Program-made: the position numbers and the translations under genes
Notes under the pieces: model-generated
Told to the model about the DNA's origin: nothing
What the model saw: only the letters and a program-made list of their open reading frames with translations
Database searches by the model: none
Part shown: piece after piece, positions 1 through 7,918 of the stretch
Numbering within the stretch: the stretch's first letter is position 1
Layout of the letters: the number at the start of each line of letters is the position of its first letter
Assembly: GCA_965221035.1 (NCBI GenBank)
Contig: OZ244860.1
Location: 3,348,001 to 3,412,000 of the forward strand
Source of the DNA: UBA6522 sp965221035
GTDB taxonomy: Bacteria > Pseudomonadota > Gammaproteobacteria > Steroidobacterales > Rariloculaceae
Reading direction: 5' to 3'
DNA length: 64,000 nucleotides

Positions 1-243
1 GACCTGGGCGCTGCGGATTGCGGCCGTTTCTTGATTTGCTACACTGCCGAACCCTTGCGATCCACGATCAGGTTCGCTGCGGATTGCGGCCGTTTCTTGA
101 TTTGCTACACTGCCGAACCCTTGCGATCCACGATCAGGTTCGCTGCGGATTGCGGCCGTTTCTTGATTTGCTACACTCGCGAGAGACATCACACTTCGAT
201 TGACCAAGCTGCGGATTGCGGCCGTTTCTTGATTTGCTACACT
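1..243 (+). CRISPR. Type II-C CRISPR array, cas-proximal end (4 repeats, 3 complete spacers)
   Basis: Four identical 36-bp repeats lie at 10-45, 76-111, 142-177 and 208-243, separated by 30-bp spacers. Bases 1-9 look like the end of a further spacer, so the array runs off the left edge. The first two complete spacers (46-75 and 112-141) are identical; the third (178-207) is different. The strand is assigned from the tracrRNA at 4775, whose anti-repeat is complementary to the plus-strand repeat. The repeat ends in TGCTACACT, close to the extended -10 element found at the same place in Neisseria meningitidis II-C repeats. No degenerate terminal repeat is seen. cas2 ends 49 bp beyond the last repeat, on the opposite strand. 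Confidence 0.97.
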
Positions 244-292
244 GCCCGTGATGTAAGGCACTGAATCGTCGCCGGTTTTGTTCGTCCGCTGG

Positions 293-619
293 TCAAAAAA
301 ATTCCAGTTGGGCGGGTGGAGTCGGCGGCGATTCACGCGTTTTTCCGACATAGGTTTCGATGCGGCCAAATTGCTTGTCTGTAATTGTCAGAAATCGCAC
401 CTCTCCTGCGGACGGAACACGACTCCCCATCCTGGCTGCGTGAATCTTGGCGTTCTCGATAGATGCACAGTGCCGTATGTAGACGGAGTACTGCATCATT
501 GTAAATCCGTCCTTAAGGAGGTCTGTGCGAAATCGAACATAGGCTTTGCGAGCTTTGGGCGTATTCGTCGGGAGGTCAAACATCGCGATTACCCACATAG
601 TACGCCAGCCCCATGGCAT
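293..619 (-). CDS. cas2: CRISPR-associated endonuclease Cas2
   Basis: About 108 residues, the usual Cas2 size. The N-terminal segment has the ferredoxin-like first strand followed by the conserved Asp (VIAMFDLPT) and the R-K-x-Y-x-x-F-R helix, then a YSVYIR strand. Cas2 forms the structural core of the Cas1-Cas2 spacer integrase. The open frame extends upstream to 748, but the first 43 residues overlap the end of cas1 and have no Cas2 similarity, so I start at the ATG at 619; an ATG at 598 is also possible. It is the last gene of the cas9-cas1-cas2 operon and reads towards the array. Confidence 0.92.
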   Translation of the reverse strand: MPWGWRTMWVIAMFDLPTNTPKARKAYVRFRTDLLKDGFTMMQYSVYIRHCASIENAKIHAARMGSRVPSAGEVRFLTITDKQFGRIETYVGKTRESPPTPPAQLEFF

Positions 620-654
620 TGCCTTTGCTGTCCCTACCACTTGCCGGTCCGGCT

Positions 655-1590
655 TCAACCGATTTCCGAAGCATCTACGAGATCGTATTCCAAAGGTAGT
701 CCTTGGGGCAGAGATAATTTCCGGTCGCCTCCAGTCAAAGCGCGGCACAGTGATGCGGCACTGGTATGCAGGGCGAGCAGAATTGGTTCCCGCCGTGCGC
801 CCACGATGATCGTTTCGTTGAGCAGAGAAAGAAGTTCAGCACGAGTTTCCCGCTCCGCCAAGTCGGGAAACGAGTCGTGAGTAGTCCCCACAATTTGCCG
901 CACTCGCCAGTCTACATAGGGACGGTATGGCTCCAGCAGGTCGTCCGCTAGGCAAAAGGGATTCCCGCGATGTCGATGATGTACTCCGATCGAGGGAATC
1001 AGTCCCGCTGCAACGACGGCACGGGCGACGGCAGCTCGCACGATGGCGTAACCGTAATTCAGCAGCGCGTTAATGCCACCCGCTGTTCGGTCTCGTCGAA
1101 ATGTCTTTCCGAAAAGTCGCGGCCAATACCTTTGCGCAGCTTGGGCCTCGATATTCGCGGGATCTCCCGAGCGTACGCGGCGTGTCAGTTGGCCAAGCCC
1201 GCCATGATTTCCGGTGAAATGCGACAGTACAATGCCCTGCTGCTCGATCTTGGCCCGCACGATCGCCTGCCAGGCCTGCTTGCGTACCGGTTTGCTGGCT
1301 TTGATCTGCGCACGGTGGCGTTCTGTCTGGACGTGATGCGCATCGAGCGGAAGCATCATTCCGGCGGGGAGATGATCGCGACCCGTGACCATGACTGTTG
1401 CACCGGCTTCCAATAACGAAAGAAATACAGATTGTGTGTAGGTCGCACGGATGTCGTCGACGATCACAACGCCAAGATCTTCAATCGGCAGAGTCACTCT
1501 TGGCATACTAGATCGCTCTACCACTAACTGACGGTAGGCGACCGAGAGACGGGTTCCCGGGGTTGAGAATTCTACGGTCTTGCGGATCAC
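655..1590 (-). CDS. cas1: CRISPR-associated integrase Cas1 (type II)
   Basis: 311 residues with a GTG start; the N terminus (RKTVEFSTPGTRLSV) matches the start of type II Cas1 proteins, so a later ATG at 1506 is less likely. Cas1 is the metal-dependent nuclease/integrase that inserts new spacers. The expected ligand positions are visible: Glu148 in NIEAQAAQRYW, His204/205 in GVHHRHRGNPF and Glu220 in DDLLEPYRP. It starts 12 bp after the cas9 stop, so the two are probably cotranscribed. No csn2 or cas4 follows, which fits subtype II-C. Confidence 0.95.
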   Translation of the reverse strand: MIRKTVEFSTPGTRLSVAYRQLVVERSSMPRVTLPIEDLGVVIVDDIRATYTQSVFLSLLEAGATVMVTGRDHLPAGMMLPLDAHHVQTERHRAQIKASKPVRKQAWQAIVRAKIEQQGIVLSHFTGNHGGLGQLTRRVRSGDPANIEAQAAQRYWPRLFGKTFRRDRTAGGINALLNYGYAIVRAAVARAVVAAGLIPSIGVHHRHRGNPFCLADDLLEPYRPYVDWRVRQIVGTTHDSFPDLAERETRAELLSLLNETIIVGARREPILLALHTSAASLCRALTGGDRKLSLPQGLPLEYDLVDASEIG

Positions 1591-1602
1591 TTCCAGCCGA
1601 AT

Positions 1603-4600
1603 TCAATCGTTTGCGGGATGAATCCGGCCAATAGGATCAACTGAAATCTTCGCACCTCCTTTCGATACAATGGCTGTCGGACCAGGATGAAACACTGTTG
1701 CCTTACCAGCATCGTTATGGTTCTTCATGACGACTTGACCATTTCCCCAGATTTCGGAAACGACTTGTACTCTGAAAATACCGTTTCTCTTTAGCCGCAA
1801 TGAGTCACCGGGAGACAATGACATCAAGAATTGCGCGTCTTTTCCGCGTTTGCGACAGACTATTGGTTTTTTTTGTACCAGCCGTCGTGATGCCTCAAAC
1901 AAGCTGACCACTTCGTGGTCGATACGCCCATCCGGCATCAGGTAGATTGCAATGTGATGGTTCTTGCCCAAGACGGAAAATCCTGTCGACGTCTTTGCCA
2001 TGAATTTGATCTGTTGTTTTTTTCGAAGTCGTACCTTGCGAATTTCCGGCCCCCTTCGCCCGCGCTTGGGGTAGGGCGGGAAAGCCCTCTTCGGATCGCC
2101 ACCATGAGTGTTTACCCAAGACTCGATGATTTTGCGTACATTCTGGTCAGGCCAGAAGTCTTTATTCTTTTCGTTGAGATCGTTCTTGCTCAGATCTTCG
2201 ACCTTGCGACGCGAGACAAAGTACTGACGGGTTTGCCGAGATTTTTTCGTGGTGGTGATTCCCGTATCGCCGTAGACTGTTTCCTTATGTAGGCGTCCAG
2301 AGATTTTCTTGCGGACTCGATGCGACACAATGATTTTCGCAACCGCCTGCTCTGCGTCGCGTCGAATCGTTGCCCAAGGCGGAGGAAGGTGCGGCTGGGC
2401 TGCGCTCGGATCATCTCGCCGTTGCCAGTAATGCGAAAGTTTTTGTGTCATACCGGGATGGCAACAAGCGACCGTCAACGCATCGACCGCATGATGTCTA
2501 TGGTCGAGACGCGTTTTCTCGCCGTTATCCGCGAGAATGTTGTTCAGGCCCCAAAGCCGACGCAGCTGGGCGGTTACGCGCCCCGAAACGGCAAAAACCT
2601 TTGTCGGGGCTTCCGGACCAATGTCCGGCCAAAGCTTCTTTAGATAGGCAACGGTTTCGCGAGCGGCGTAACCGGTATCGTTTAATTGCCGCGACTTGAA
2701 GGCGTCGGGGATGGATGGTGCCAAGAACTTCTTGATCTTGCCCGATGACATTCCGATTCCTCCTCGGCGAGCCCTCATGTCATTGAGTCGTTCCGCAATC
2801 ACGGCCCATTCGTCAGGATCGCTGGCGAACATCTCGGAGGGAATCCGGTTGCCCTTGAGGAGATTGACGTCCCTCCGGCATAGTGTTTTGTTGCCGAAAC
2901 TGTTGTCGAGTGAGAGCGAGCGCGGCCAAATATGCTCGACCTGAAAGTCTCCAGTGCCAAACAGGGCGCTAAAAGAGATTGAGTCACCTGTGTATGGACA
3001 CCTCCGGCCGCACTCATTCCAAAGCAGCCATTTCTCTATATCTGTCCGTGATGGCTCGGTGATCCCCATATCCTGGAGGTCTTCGCGCGCGTCGATTCGG
3101 CGCCTCTCGTGACGCCTAATGCCTTTCGCCTTCTCCTCCCTCATACGCTTGGAGTTGCCAACGTCGCGGGCGATCTCGACCCTTACGAGGTCAGGTTTGC
3201 CGAACATGTCGATCAAATTGTTGACCACCTTCCGCATTTCGTTCCGGGTTCGTGCAACCGTGGGGTTTCGCAAACCAGCGATGTGTTGGCGTTCTTCGGG
3301 GTCGACGGGACTCGGAAGGCGGTCGAACACCTCTCCAGTCGGTCTGTCGCGATTGGGAAACGCAGTGGCGCGCCAATTCTCCCAATCTGGATCTGCGCTA
3401 TTGACTACCTCGCCAAAACGAGCACCCATTTCAAGATGCGGTAGGATCGCCCGAAGCGCATCAATTGAAAACGGCTCCCAGCCTTGCGGCAGCCGTAGAG
3501 CCTTGATTTTGGCTGCTTGCTCATCGGAAAGCCCAAACTCGGAAGCAAAGCAGTGTGCGACTTTGGCGCGGCGTTCTTGACGCTCTGGCGTTGGAAGAAT
3601 GACCACACGTTGATTGCCGACTCTCTTGTAGTCCGCGTGCCATAGCTGGTCCGGAAGACTATCCCGAATTTCTTGTTTGCGTTCGTGGCCCTTCCAATCG
3701 TCGCCAAAAATGTCCGCTAGCTTCGCCTCGACGGCATTGCCGAGCAGCTTCCTTTCGCCACCCTCTTCAACGTTAAATTTGAGCTTTTTTTCCGCGCCGG
3801 GTTTGCCGCGCCTGCGATACAGCGGTGCAAGCGAACGTCGGACCGTGGGCCAGGTCATCGTTGCCTGGGTCTGCAATTTGGCAAGAATTGCTCGGCGTTC
3901 TTCCTTATCCAGACGCCGTTGGTCGCCACCCACGAGCGCGAGATTATTAAGCTTCTCGAGCATGCGCCGTTGTTGCGACAGCCAAGAACCCTTTGCACAG
4001 AGAGGCGCTCCAGGAACAAAGCGACACCGGCCGAGCGTCTTCAGGCGCCAGAAGACAGGCCGTTGAAAAAAAATCGCCTCGCGCACTGCGGAGCGGAATG
4101 GCGCCGGCACGAGGGACGACCAGACAGTATCAAATTCATCAGCGACGACCATGCGTGTCGTATGCTCGCCCCGTTTACGCTCATGCGGTCCCCGTTCGGC
4201 CAGCCAAGCGCCGAGCGGCTTGTCGGCAAGCTGTAATGCCTGAGCAGTTTCTATGCGCGCCGACATCGCGTTCTTGTCGTCATTCGTCGGGGATTCGGTG
4301 TTAGAGTCAAGAATGCCTTCGACATCACGTCCCTTGAAATGCCGTCGCTGCGCGAGGTGGTAGATCGCGCGTCCGACTTCGTGAGAGGTCAGTGGTTCCC
4401 CTTCGAATGCTCGCTTGCGGAGATCGTAAGGGTCTTGTTGCATCACCTCTGCCCAGCCGGACGTGCCTCGTTTTGGCAGCAACCCAGCTTGGTACAATAC
4501 CTCGCCCAAATTGCGACGGCGTTCACGTCGCCGTCGGAGTTGACGCCTGCGAAGTCGTGCTTGACGCCGTTCTTGATTTAGCGGAACACCCTTTGAATCG

Positions 4601-4725
4601 CGCGCCTCACGAAAAATACGGACGCCTAGACGGTGTATTTTCCCCGTAGTGCGCTCTGCATTCTGCTCAATCACCGCGTATCCGATAGACGTGGTGCCAA
4701 TGTCCAGACCGAAAACAAGCGGCAT
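1603..4725 (-). CDS. cas9: Type II-C RNA-guided DNA endonuclease Cas9
   Basis: 1040 residues, within the compact II-C range. RuvC-I is at the N terminus (GLDIGTTSIG, Asp8), followed by an arginine-rich bridge helix at about 51-72. RuvC-II carries VRVEIARD with Glu517, the HNH domain has VEHIWPRS with His598 and a downstream NLLKGNR, and RuvC-III has HHAVDA with His745 and Asp748. All nuclease residues are therefore present and the enzyme should cut both strands of guide-matched DNA. The basic C-terminal part should be the PAM-interacting domain; the PAM cannot be read from sequence. Cas9 is first in the operon, and the tracrRNA gene diverges from its 5' end 50 bp away. Confidence 0.97.
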   Translation of the reverse strand: MPLVFGLDIGTTSIGYAVIEQNAERTTGKIHRLGVRIFREARDSKGVPLNQERRQARLRRRQLRRRRERRRNLGEVLYQAGLLPKRGTSGWAEVMQQDPYDLRKRAFEGEPLTSHEVGRAIYHLAQRRHFKGRDVEGILDSNTESPTNDDKNAMSARIETAQALQLADKPLGAWLAERGPHERKRGEHTTRMVVADEFDTVWSSLVPAPFRSAVREAIFFQRPVFWRLKTLGRCRFVPGAPLCAKGSWLSQQRRMLEKLNNLALVGGDQRRLDKEERRAILAKLQTQATMTWPTVRRSLAPLYRRRGKPGAEKKLKFNVEEGGERKLLGNAVEAKLADIFGDDWKGHERKQEIRDSLPDQLWHADYKRVGNQRVVILPTPERQERRAKVAHCFASEFGLSDEQAAKIKALRLPQGWEPFSIDALRAILPHLEMGARFGEVVNSADPDWENWRATAFPNRDRPTGEVFDRLPSPVDPEERQHIAGLRNPTVARTRNEMRKVVNNLIDMFGKPDLVRVEIARDVGNSKRMREEKAKGIRRHERRRIDAREDLQDMGITEPSRTDIEKWLLWNECGRRCPYTGDSISFSALFGTGDFQVEHIWPRSLSLDNSFGNKTLCRRDVNLLKGNRIPSEMFASDPDEWAVIAERLNDMRARRGGIGMSSGKIKKFLAPSIPDAFKSRQLNDTGYAARETVAYLKKLWPDIGPEAPTKVFAVSGRVTAQLRRLWGLNNILADNGEKTRLDHRHHAVDALTVACCHPGMTQKLSHYWQRRDDPSAAQPHLPPPWATIRRDAEQAVAKIIVSHRVRKKISGRLHKETVYGDTGITTTKKSRQTRQYFVSRRKVEDLSKNDLNEKNKDFWPDQNVRKIIESWVNTHGGDPKRAFPPYPKRGRRGPEIRKVRLRKKQQIKFMAKTSTGFSVLGKNHHIAIYLMPDGRIDHEVVSLFEASRRLVQKKPIVCRKRGKDAQFLMSLSPGDSLRLKRNGIFRVQVVSEIWGNGQVVMKNHNDAGKATVFHPGPTAIVSKGGAKISVDPIGRIHPAND

Positions 4726-4740
4726 GTGCGATTGTCCCGT

Positions 4741-4768
4741 TTGCGATTCAGTTCAGATGCGCTATTAT
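4741..4768 (+). promoter_or_regulatory. tracrRNA promoter
   Basis: A -35-like TTGCGA at 4741-4746 and a -10 TATTAT at 4763-4768 are separated by 16 bp. They place the transcription start at about 4775, exactly where the anti-repeat begins. It lies in the 5' flank of cas9 and points the other way. Confidence 0.7.
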
Positions 4769-4774
4769 TGCACT

Positions 4775-4896
4775 TGTAGCAAATCGAGAAGCGGTCGATT
4801 TACTTTTCGCAGCAAATTGACCCTTTGTGCGGGCTCGGTGTCCCAAGGTCATCCACCGAAATCCAATGCCCCCGTCAATTGGCGGGGGCTACTTTT
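4775..4896 (+). ncRNA. tracrRNA
   Basis: Bases 4775-4797 are complementary to positions 12-34 of the CRISPR repeat (G-U pairs allowed), and 4808-4813 (CGCAGC) pairs with repeat positions 1-6, leaving an internal loop of about 5 nt on the repeat side and 10 nt on the tracr side. Downstream is a hairpin with arms 4835-4840 and 4854-4859, then a GC-rich terminator. The RNA would be about 120 nt, pair with pre-crRNA for RNase III processing and anchor the guide in Cas9. Position between cas9 and an unrelated gene is common in II-C loci. Confidence 0.92.
4868..4896 (+). terminator. Rho-independent terminator of tracrRNA
   Basis: A 7-bp stem GCCCCCG (4868-4874) / CGGGGGC (4883-4889) with a short loop is followed by TACTTTT. 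It ends the tracrRNA and usually forms its last hairpin. Confidence 0.88.
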
Positions 4897-4938
4897 GTAG
4901 TGGCATGTGGCACTTGGAAATTACGCCGGATACCGCGC

Positions 4939-6411
4939 TCACAGCAAGTCCGCGACCTGCTCCCTCGAATACTTGAAGGTCTTGTAAGACGGGGCGGAAC
5001 CGAAGTATTCCGCCACGGTTTCGCCGTCGGCGTTGATCTCGCGCGCATACTCGTTCACGGTGTCGGTCAGCAGCGTATTCCCGTTCGGCAAGCGCCGAGC
5101 ACCACCCTGAAAGGGCGCGAAGAATTCGGGGTCTTCCCAGAACCACGCCTGCTCCGCGGCAAACGGCTGTCCCGGTTCACGCGGGTAGTGGCCGTCCTCG
5201 GCCGGTCGCAAGCGCAGTTCATGCACGTTCGAGACGCCCCGAAGTGCTCTCTGGGCCTGCAACGCGTTGGCGCCCATGGCGCCCATGGCGCCCATACCCA
5301 TCCCTGCCAGTCCGGTGCCAATCTGGACATTGTTGTTGAATATCAGCAGGTTGCCCGCTCTCGGCAGTCCTGCGTCAATCCAGTTGGCGTCATGCTGCTT
5401 GAGGAACACGCGGTCATCGGACGTCCCCATGTCGTAGGCGGCCGGATTGCCGTAACGGAACAGCAGGTCGCCGCCCTGTCCGCTGCGCCCCCCGGTCGAT
5501 CCCGCGGCCTGCTCCGACGTGGTGCTGTGATCGATGATCCAGATTTCGTTGTAGATGAAGGAACTGAGCACGACCTGGTCGAGTTCCGGGTGGTAGTCGA
5601 CACCGTTGAGATGCTGTCGAATCTGGTCGATCGGCGCATAGGACTCGGGATAGTGCGCGTCGATCCGTTCCGGATGATCCGCCACAACGCCGTAGTTGGG
5701 CGCGTCCGGATCGCGGTCCTGGATGATGTGGTCGTGGAAATGCCATTCCCAGACGACCTCGGCGGAGCCGTCCTGGAAATTCGGCCGCACCTCGACGACT
5801 CCGTCGGACAGCGCCGTGGCCGCGCCCTCGATGTCCCAGCCGATCGCGGCGGCCTCCTCGGCGGAAAAGGACGTGTAGGTGAGGATCAGGATGTTGCCGT
5901 TGGGCATCGGCGTCGCGTCATGGTGAAACCGGTCGATCCCGACGTCGGTTGATTCGACCTCCCAGATCACGTCGCCCCGGGGATCGGCGATTTGAACAAC
6001 CGACGCCTGCGGTACTCCACCCAACGGGTCTCTGGCCGTGGCGCCTGTAACCCGATCACCCATGCGCAGGATTCGACCGCCCGGAAGCACGTGGGCCGAT
6101 ACCCCGCCGCCGGTGAGATTGGTTTCCCACCGTTGGACGACGCGGCCTTCGTCGTCCACCAGCAAGCTGTAGTTATCGAAGTCGGCGCCGATCTCGTCTG
6201 TGCGGTGCCAGAACAGGTAACCGTCGAAGAGTTCGGCGGGCCGATGCACTTCCACGCGCACGTCCGGTAGGCCACCGGTCGCCAGCAGCGCGCCGTCGTC
6301 TTGGGCGTCGGCGATCTGGAGCGGCAATCCTGCAACCAGGAGGCAGGCGCCGAGCGCGCCGCCGCCGGCACGCGTGCCCGGTGATCCGGGATGTTCAGCC
6401 GGACAAGGCAC
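4939..6411 (-). CDS. Arylsulfotransferase (ASST) family protein, exported
   Basis: 490 residues with a GTG start that overlaps the TAG stop of the upstream DoxX gene by one base. A hydrophobic N terminus (GACLLVAGLPLQIADAQ) suggests export. The rest resembles the six-bladed propeller of aryl-sulfate sulfotransferases: repeated strands with a G-x-V-x-x-x-W pattern, an HHDATPMPNGNILI segment, and a C-terminal GGARRLPNGNTLLTDT blade. Family members transfer sulfate between phenolic compounds without PAPS in the periplasm. A short Gly-Ala-Met repeat near residues 370-385 is encoded by 9-bp units. Second gene of a DoxX-ASST unit; a distant relative lies at 40109. Substrate unknown. Confidence 0.8.
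   Translation of the reverse strand: MPCPAEHPGSPGTRAGGGALGACLLVAGLPLQIADAQDDGALLATGGLPDVRVEVHRPAELFDGYLFWHRTDEIGADFDNYSLLVDDEGRVVQRWETNLTGGGVSAHVLPGGRILRMGDRVTGATARDPLGGVPQASVVQIADPRGDVIWEVESTDVGIDRFHHDATPMPNGNILILTYTSFSAEEAAAIGWDIEGAATALSDGVVEVRPNFQDGSAEVVWEWHFHDHIIQDRDPDAPNYGVVADHPERIDAHYPESYAPIDQIRQHLNGVDYHPELDQVVLSSFIYNEIWIIDHSTTSEQAAGSTGGRSGQGGDLLFRYGNPAAYDMGTSDDRVFLKQHDANWIDAGLPRAGNLLIFNNNVQIGTGLAGMGMGAMGAMGANALQAQRALRGVSNVHELRLRPAEDGHYPREPGQPFAAEQAWFWEDPEFFAPFQGGARRLPNGNTLLTDTVNEYAREINADGETVAEYFGSAPSYKTFKYSREQVADLL
5269..5295 (-). repeat. 9-bp in-frame tandem repeat (3 units) in the ASST gene
   Basis: GGCGCCCAT is repeated exactly at 5269-5277, 5278-5286 and 5287-5295, encoding Met-Gly-Ala units on the minus strand. 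Because the unit is a multiple of three, slippage would change length without breaking the frame. Confidence 0.85.
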
Positions 6412-6836
6412 TAGTCCAGCAGCCAGTGCCTTCGGCCGGTGTCGTAAACCCGGTATCGCCCGGACCCCATGAAGAACAGCGCTACGCCCATCGCCAGAAA
6501 GAGCAGTTGCCCTTCCTTGTTCCAGCCGCCGAACTGATTCAGTCCGAAGAATGGCACCGGCAGCACGTAGAAGACCACCAGCATGGTGCCGATCACCGAG
6601 GCGGCGGAGAGCCTTGTAAACAGCCCCAGCGCCAGGAGGATGGGCGCCAACACTTCGGAGACATACACGAAGTACATGAAGAAACCGGGTATGCCATTGG
6701 CGGCCAGCATGCCCATCTGGAACGAGATGCCGTGGGTGATCTTGCTCCAGCCATTCAGCAGCAGGGTGAATCCCAGCACCAGCCGAAGCACGAGGACGCC
6801 GTTGTCCGGATCGGTCCAGAATGAAGTTTGTCGCAT
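6411..6836 (-). CDS. DoxX family integral membrane protein
   Basis: 141 residues with four hydrophobic segments: LVLRLVLGFTLLLNG, FFMYFVYVSEVLAPILLALG, VIGTMLVVFYVLPV and LLFLAMGVALFFMG. This is the DoxX layout, including the early G-W-x-K motif. DoxX proteins are quinone- or redox-associated membrane proteins of mostly unclear role. It starts at an ATG and is translationally coupled to the ASST gene (TAGTG overlap). A possible role as membrane partner of the exported ASST is inference only. Confidence 0.85.
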   Translation of the reverse strand: MRQTSFWTDPDNGVLVLRLVLGFTLLLNGWSKITHGISFQMGMLAANGIPGFFMYFVYVSEVLAPILLALGLFTRLSAASVIGTMLVVFYVLPVPFFGLNQFGGWNKEGQLLFLAMGVALFFMGSGRYRVYDTGRRHWLLD

Positions 6837-6859
6837 CGGTCCTTGATTCCCTCCGGCCC

Positions 6860-6911
6860 GGAATACCGGCCCTGAATACCGGTCCTGAATCCCGGCGCTG
6901 AACCCCTGGCG
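6860..6911. repeat. 13-bp degenerate tandem repeat, 4 units
   Basis: Units of 13 bp with consensus TGAATACCGGTCC lie at 6860-6872, 6873-6885, 6886-6898 and 6899-6911; the last is the most diverged. They fill the gap between the DoxX start and the end of the next gene upstream and are non-coding. Confidence 0.75.
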
Positions 6912-6929
6912 GCCTGGTTGCCTTGTTGC

Positions 6930-7700
6930 TCAGTAGCCGATCGTGAAGCGCTGCCTCACATGGGCCCGGTTTTCCACCTCGTCGATGGCGGCGGTGGCGA
7001 GGTCGGCCACGTAGATCGACGAATTGCCTTCGTCATCCATCAACAGTTCGGTGGTCGACACTCGGTATTCGCCACGCTGTTGCGTATCCGAAATACCGCC
7101 GGGCGTCCAGCCCATGATGTTTAACGGCGGTGTGAGGACCGTCCAGTCGATGTCGCTGGCGATGTAGGTGTCCAGCGCTACCTTGTGGCCGACGAGCATG
7201 GCGTAAATCTCGGTGCCTTCGGGTACCGGAAACGGCGCGTTTGCGATCATTTCCTCCACCGTCGGAAACATGGTCGTCGCGCCGCCGATCTGGAGTACGT
7301 AGGGCGCGCCCTCCATGCCTTCAAGCGCCATTGCGGCAGTGCCCGCCGCCAGCGCGTGGGTGGAGCTCTCAGGCGCGAAGTCCCCTTCGGGTGAACCCTG
7401 TACGGAAATCACCACGGCGTCCGCCCCCTGGGCGATGGCGGAAAATGACTCCGCGTCCGTGACATCGCCCTGCACCGCGGTGAAATTCGCGTGCTCGACG
7501 GTCAGCCGGTCGGGAGATCGGGACACGCCGATCACCGAATGTCCCCGTTCCAGCGCTTCGTCGACGATGAGCCCGCCGATACTGCCGCTGGCGCCGAAAA
7601 CGACGATGGTCTGATTGTCTTGCGCATGGCCGGACGTGCCGAACAGCAACACGGCGAGGATCGGCGCAATAAATCGGTTGAATATGGGTCGAATTGTCAT
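6930..7700 (-). CDS. Exported NAD(P)-binding NmrA/SDR-like protein
   Basis: 256 residues from the ATG at 7700, chosen because AGGAG lies 5 nt upstream and it gives a clean signal peptide (IAPILAVLLFGTSGHAQ). Directly after it comes a Rossmann dinucleotide motif GASGSIGG (36-43) and an atypical-SDR/NmrA fold pattern with VQGDVTD and VLTPPLNIM-type segments. Members of this group bind NAD(P) and either reduce substrates or sense redox state, normally in the cytoplasm. The signal peptide makes a periplasmic location likely, which is odd for such a fold. It is upstream of DoxX and ASST on the same strand and may share their transcript. Confidence 0.8.
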   Translation of the reverse strand: MTIRPIFNRFIAPILAVLLFGTSGHAQDNQTIVVFGASGSIGGLIVDEALERGHSVIGVSRSPDRLTVEHANFTAVQGDVTDAESFSAIAQGADAVVISVQGSPEGDFAPESSTHALAAGTAAMALEGMEGAPYVLQIGGATTMFPTVEEMIANAPFPVPEGTEIYAMLVGHKVALDTYIASDIDWTVLTPPLNIMGWTPGGISDTQQRGEYRVSTTELLMDDEGNSSIYVADLATAAIDEVENRAHVRQRFTIGY

Positions 7701-7918
7701 GGTTGCTCCTGTGTTCAAGGATGGAGCGCATGGCGTGATCCGCTCCTGAAGACGTATGTTAACAGCCCGATGGCTTGAGGGTGCCACACATATGCCATTT
7801 CGATGGTGCGCAATTTGCCGCGTGAATTTGTCACGGTCAACTCCGGCTTGTATCGTTTAAACCTCCCTCGGCAACGGCAGGCGGCGGACGCTTCGCGCAG
7901 CCACCAATGGGGCTACGA

